31,621 nt of DNA, taken from a virus. Positions 29,883 through 31,621 of this stretch are shown one piece after another. Numbering within the stretch: position 1 is the stretch's first letter; each line of letters starts with the position of its first letter. The notes under the pieces were generated by a model. That model ran no database searches. It worked only from the letters and a program-made list of their open reading frames with translations, and was not told the origin of the DNA. The position numbers and the translations under genes are program-made. The stretch covers positions 1 to 31,621 of the IMG/VR virus record IMGVR_UViG_3300035195_000079; one strand, written 5' to 3'.

Positions 29883-29910
29883 ATTATTTATTTTTTAGGG
29901 TTTAATAATT

Positions 29911-30060
29911 TTATCCGAACATATGTTTCATTTCTAAATCTGCTTGTAAGTTGTGAGCATATCGACTATACTTATAATTTTTACCGATTTGCTTATTTGT
30001 TTCTGAATCAATTACTATAAAGTAATCGTGGTTTATTTCAACATAATATCTTTCATCCAT
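29911..30060 (-). CDS. small hypothetical protein, 49 aa
   Basis: A 49-residue soluble protein (DERYYVEINHDYFIVIDSET, then NLQADLEMKHMFG), beta then helix, with histidines spread along it. It begins 24 nt after a -7 element in promoter copy 2. Its length and promoter suggest a small early or accessory gene; function unknown. Confidence 0.58.
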   Translation of the reverse strand: MDERYYVEINHDYFIVIDSETNKQIGKNYKYSRYAHNLQADLEMKHMFG

Positions 30061-30083
30061 TGTAATTGTTTTTAATTATAAAA

Positions 30084-30115
30084 TGAACGTACAAGTTTTT
30101 TTGTAGTTATGCAAA
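30084..30115 (-). promoter_or_regulatory. candidate promoter copy 2, TTTG-N20-TACGTTCA
   Basis: Minus-strand TTTG (30112-30115) and TACGTTCA (30084-30091) are 20 nt apart, as in copy 1. Positions 30068-30117 align without gaps to 29524-29573 and match at about 41 of 50 sites. It follows the TerL stop by about 50 nt with no terminator visible between. Confidence 0.68.
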
Positions 30116-30166
30116 TAATTAACTAGAGATATTCTAAACTAGGGTATTGTGTCAAGTTTGTAAGAT

Positions 30167-31327
30167 TTACCTGACTGCATATTTACCGTAGTTTGGTCGC
30201 ATAAGTTTGTTTAATATGCTGTACCTCAGTGCATCACACGAATGATTGTTTTTATCTTCAGGCTTATTTGTTAAGTCACCATTCTTATCTTCTAAGTATT
30301 TATATGATCGCATCTCCTTTATAACGTTAGTACTTGTGTTCTTTACGAAAATATTATACCTTCTTAACATATCTAGGCCTAAATTTATCTCTCCTTTTTT
30401 AGTTGGTTTGATATTCCACCCCATTCTATGGATCTCTTCTATACTTTTTGGTTCTGCTGAGTCTGCGAATATTTCATCTCTTCTATCTAGTTTTAATTTG
30501 TCGAATTCTTTTGAAATGTCCTGATTTGTTAATCCTGTACTATAAATTAACTCTTCTACATACATATTAATTCCATCTATATATGTTGCTACCATTGCTG
30601 TCGGATCATTTGTGAAGCCAAAGTCTAATCCTCTTGAAACTAACTTAGCTGTACTTGGTATATTATAACAAGTTTTAAATTCAAAAATTAAACTTCTACT
30701 TTGCCCCCTTAATCCTAGACCATATATGTTCCAGTAATTTTGATCTGTGTCTTTTAGTAATTCTATTTCATCAACTATCTGCTGTGGTAGAAAGTGGTTA
30801 TCCTTATAGGTCGTTTGGTAGAAAGAACAATCTTTTCTAGTTAAAACTTTATCATATATCCAATGGAATTCATCACTTGGGTTATAATCCAGAACAATCT
30901 GTTCAGAGGTCCTAAATATTAATTGCTGCCAATCTTCAAAGTTTAATTCGTTTGCTTCATTGATAAATAACAAGTCTCTTTTTCTACCCCTGATTTTTTG
31001 TGGCTGATCTAAACTAATAAACTCTACAAAGTTACCATTCAATTTATATGCTGATTCTGTCTTGAGATGCAATTCCTCGTCATATAATGAATAGCTGTTT
31101 AGGATTGTAAAGAAGTCTCGCATTACTGTACCTCTTACTGCAGGGAATGATTTTCTAACTACTGTTATTGTTTTGTTTTCATTCTGCTTACAATAGGCAA
31201 ATATAATCCATAGCAAAATATTATAAGTTTTACCTGATCTTGTGCCACCTTGATGGACTATAATTTTATTTCGATCGTTTACTAGAGACCTAAATACCTT
31301 ATTGGTGTGTATCAGTTTCGCTTTCAA
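30167..31327 (-). CDS. terminase large subunit (TerL), PBSX/Terminase_3-like
   Basis: A 386-residue packaging motor. The ATPase domain has Walker A GGTRSGKT (27-34), Walker B LLFINEAN (119-126) and an SLDQPQKIRG coupling-type phrase. The nuclease domain has GLDFGFTNDPTA (233-244) with D235, FADSAEPKS (287-295) with D289, and SCDALRY (363-369) with D365. Together they cut and pump phage DNA into the prohead through the portal. The frame starts with TTG at 31327, inside the end of the small subunit gene (29-nt overlap); no ATG precedes Walker A in this frame. The length is slightly short for the family but complete. Confidence 0.93.
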   Translation of the reverse strand: MKAKLIHTNKVFRSLVNDRNKIIVHQGGTRSGKTYNILLWIIFAYCKQNENKTITVVRKSFPAVRGTVMRDFFTILNSYSLYDEELHLKTESAYKLNGNFVEFISLDQPQKIRGRKRDLLFINEANELNFEDWQQLIFRTSEQIVLDYNPSDEFHWIYDKVLTRKDCSFYQTTYKDNHFLPQQIVDEIELLKDTDQNYWNIYGLGLRGQSRSLIFEFKTCYNIPSTAKLVSRGLDFGFTNDPTAMVATYIDGINMYVEELIYSTGLTNQDISKEFDKLKLDRRDEIFADSAEPKSIEEIHRMGWNIKPTKKGEINLGLDMLRRYNIFVKNTSTNVIKEMRSYKYLEDKNGDLTNKPEDKNNHSCDALRYSILNKLMRPNYGKYAVR

Positions 31328-31621
31328 TAGGAGTTACATCTAAAACATTATCAATAATTTTAACTTCGAACAGGGGTGTTATTTGATCTCCTGTTATTTC
31401 TTGTCGTTCTATATACCCTCTGCTTTTACCTTTAGTTTTCAAAAAGAATATAAGTTCTGCAGTATGTCCATCCCTTACTTTTTTAAATAGTACTGATTCT
31501 GCAAAGTCTAACAGTTCCTCTTTTACATTGGATATTTCTACCTTAAATTCTGGATCACTATCTCTCCAAGAATAGAAAGTCTGTCTACTTATTCCTATTT
31601 TTTTACAGCAAAACGAAACGT
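31299..31621 (-). CDS. terminase small subunit, N-terminus beyond window
   Basis: The frame enters from the right edge and ends at 31299. About 106 residues are visible. A helix-turn-helix stretch, KKIGISRQTFYSWRDSDPEF, is seen at its start, followed by helices (NVKEELLDFAESVLFKKVRD; TAELIFFLKTKGKSRGYIER) and a QEITGD link. This matches small terminase subunits of the phBC6A51/homeodomain type, which bind the packaging site. It overlaps the TTG start of TerL by 29 nt, supporting the pairing. Confidence 0.8.
   Translation of the reverse strand, partial: VSFCCKKIGISRQTFYSWRDSDPEFKVEISNVKEELLDFAESVLFKKVRDGHTAELIFFLKTKGKSRGYIERQEITGDQITPLFEVKIIDNVLDVTPIESETDTHQ

Noticed and set aside
30118-30166. 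Possible terminator after TerL
   Set aside because: No stable hairpin with a T-run is visible between the TerL stop and promoter copy 2.
1-31621. tRNA genes, CRISPR arrays, insertion sequences or an integrase with attachment site
   Set aside because: None could be recognised on either strand. The 16-nt repeat at 6786 has only two copies and no spacer regularity.

Overview
The window is a contiguous piece of a tailed double-stranded DNA phage (Caudoviricetes), most likely infecting a member of the Bacteroidota and probably a marine flavobacterium. The sequence is strongly A+T-rich, and every convincing gene lies on the minus strand, packed with 1-14 nt overlaps, many of ATGA or TAATG type. 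Several proteins look like those of flavobacterial phages. The promoters I can propose follow the Bacteroidota pattern (TTTG, 19-20 nt, TAnnTTTG-like) rather than the E. coli one. No integrase, repressor, tRNA, CRISPR array or transposase is seen. Both window ends cut through genes: the terminase small subunit on the right and a PIG-L-type deacetylase on the left.

In the direction of transcription (right to left): packaging genes (terminase small subunit, partial; TerL) at 31.6-30.2 kb. A cluster of small unknown genes at 30.1-28.6 kb, two of them behind near-identical promoters, ends in a terminator. Tail genes run from 28.5 to 19.5 kb: a G/GT-like chaperone pair with an apparent -1 frameshift on a run of nine T, neck/tail-completion candidates, an Ig-like repeat protein, two large tail proteins and a tape measure. 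Head genes lie at 19.5-16.1 kb: XkdF-like protease, scaffold-like protein, decoration-like protein and major capsid protein, followed by a terminator. Next come a tail-tube candidate (own terminator), a portal with a long C-terminal extension and a head-tail adaptor (16.1-12.6 kb), then receptor-binding or fibre proteins including an 800-residue double-LamG protein (12.5-8.7 kb). A lysis module (8.7-7.1 kb) has holin-type membrane proteins, an M15 peptidase endolysin and a 25-codon CDGSH-like cysteine peptide. The left 7 kb is replication, recombination and regulation: NinG-like nuclease, possible ssDNA-binding proteins, a DnaB/RecA-type ATPase, a sigma-70-like factor, a PD-(D/E)XK nuclease, a RecE-like exonuclease, a DnaA domain IV-like protein and the PIG-L enzyme.

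The genes make a nearly complete virion, lysis and replication programme. The most interesting points are the dual-frame tail chaperone region, terminators that overlap the next promoter in three places, a non-host-consensus promoter family beside a phage sigma-like gene, SSB-type C-terminal tips on two adjacent replication proteins, the tiny CDGSH-like peptide, and the portal extension with a MuF-like motif. Functional calls rest on motifs read by eye; no database search was possible.
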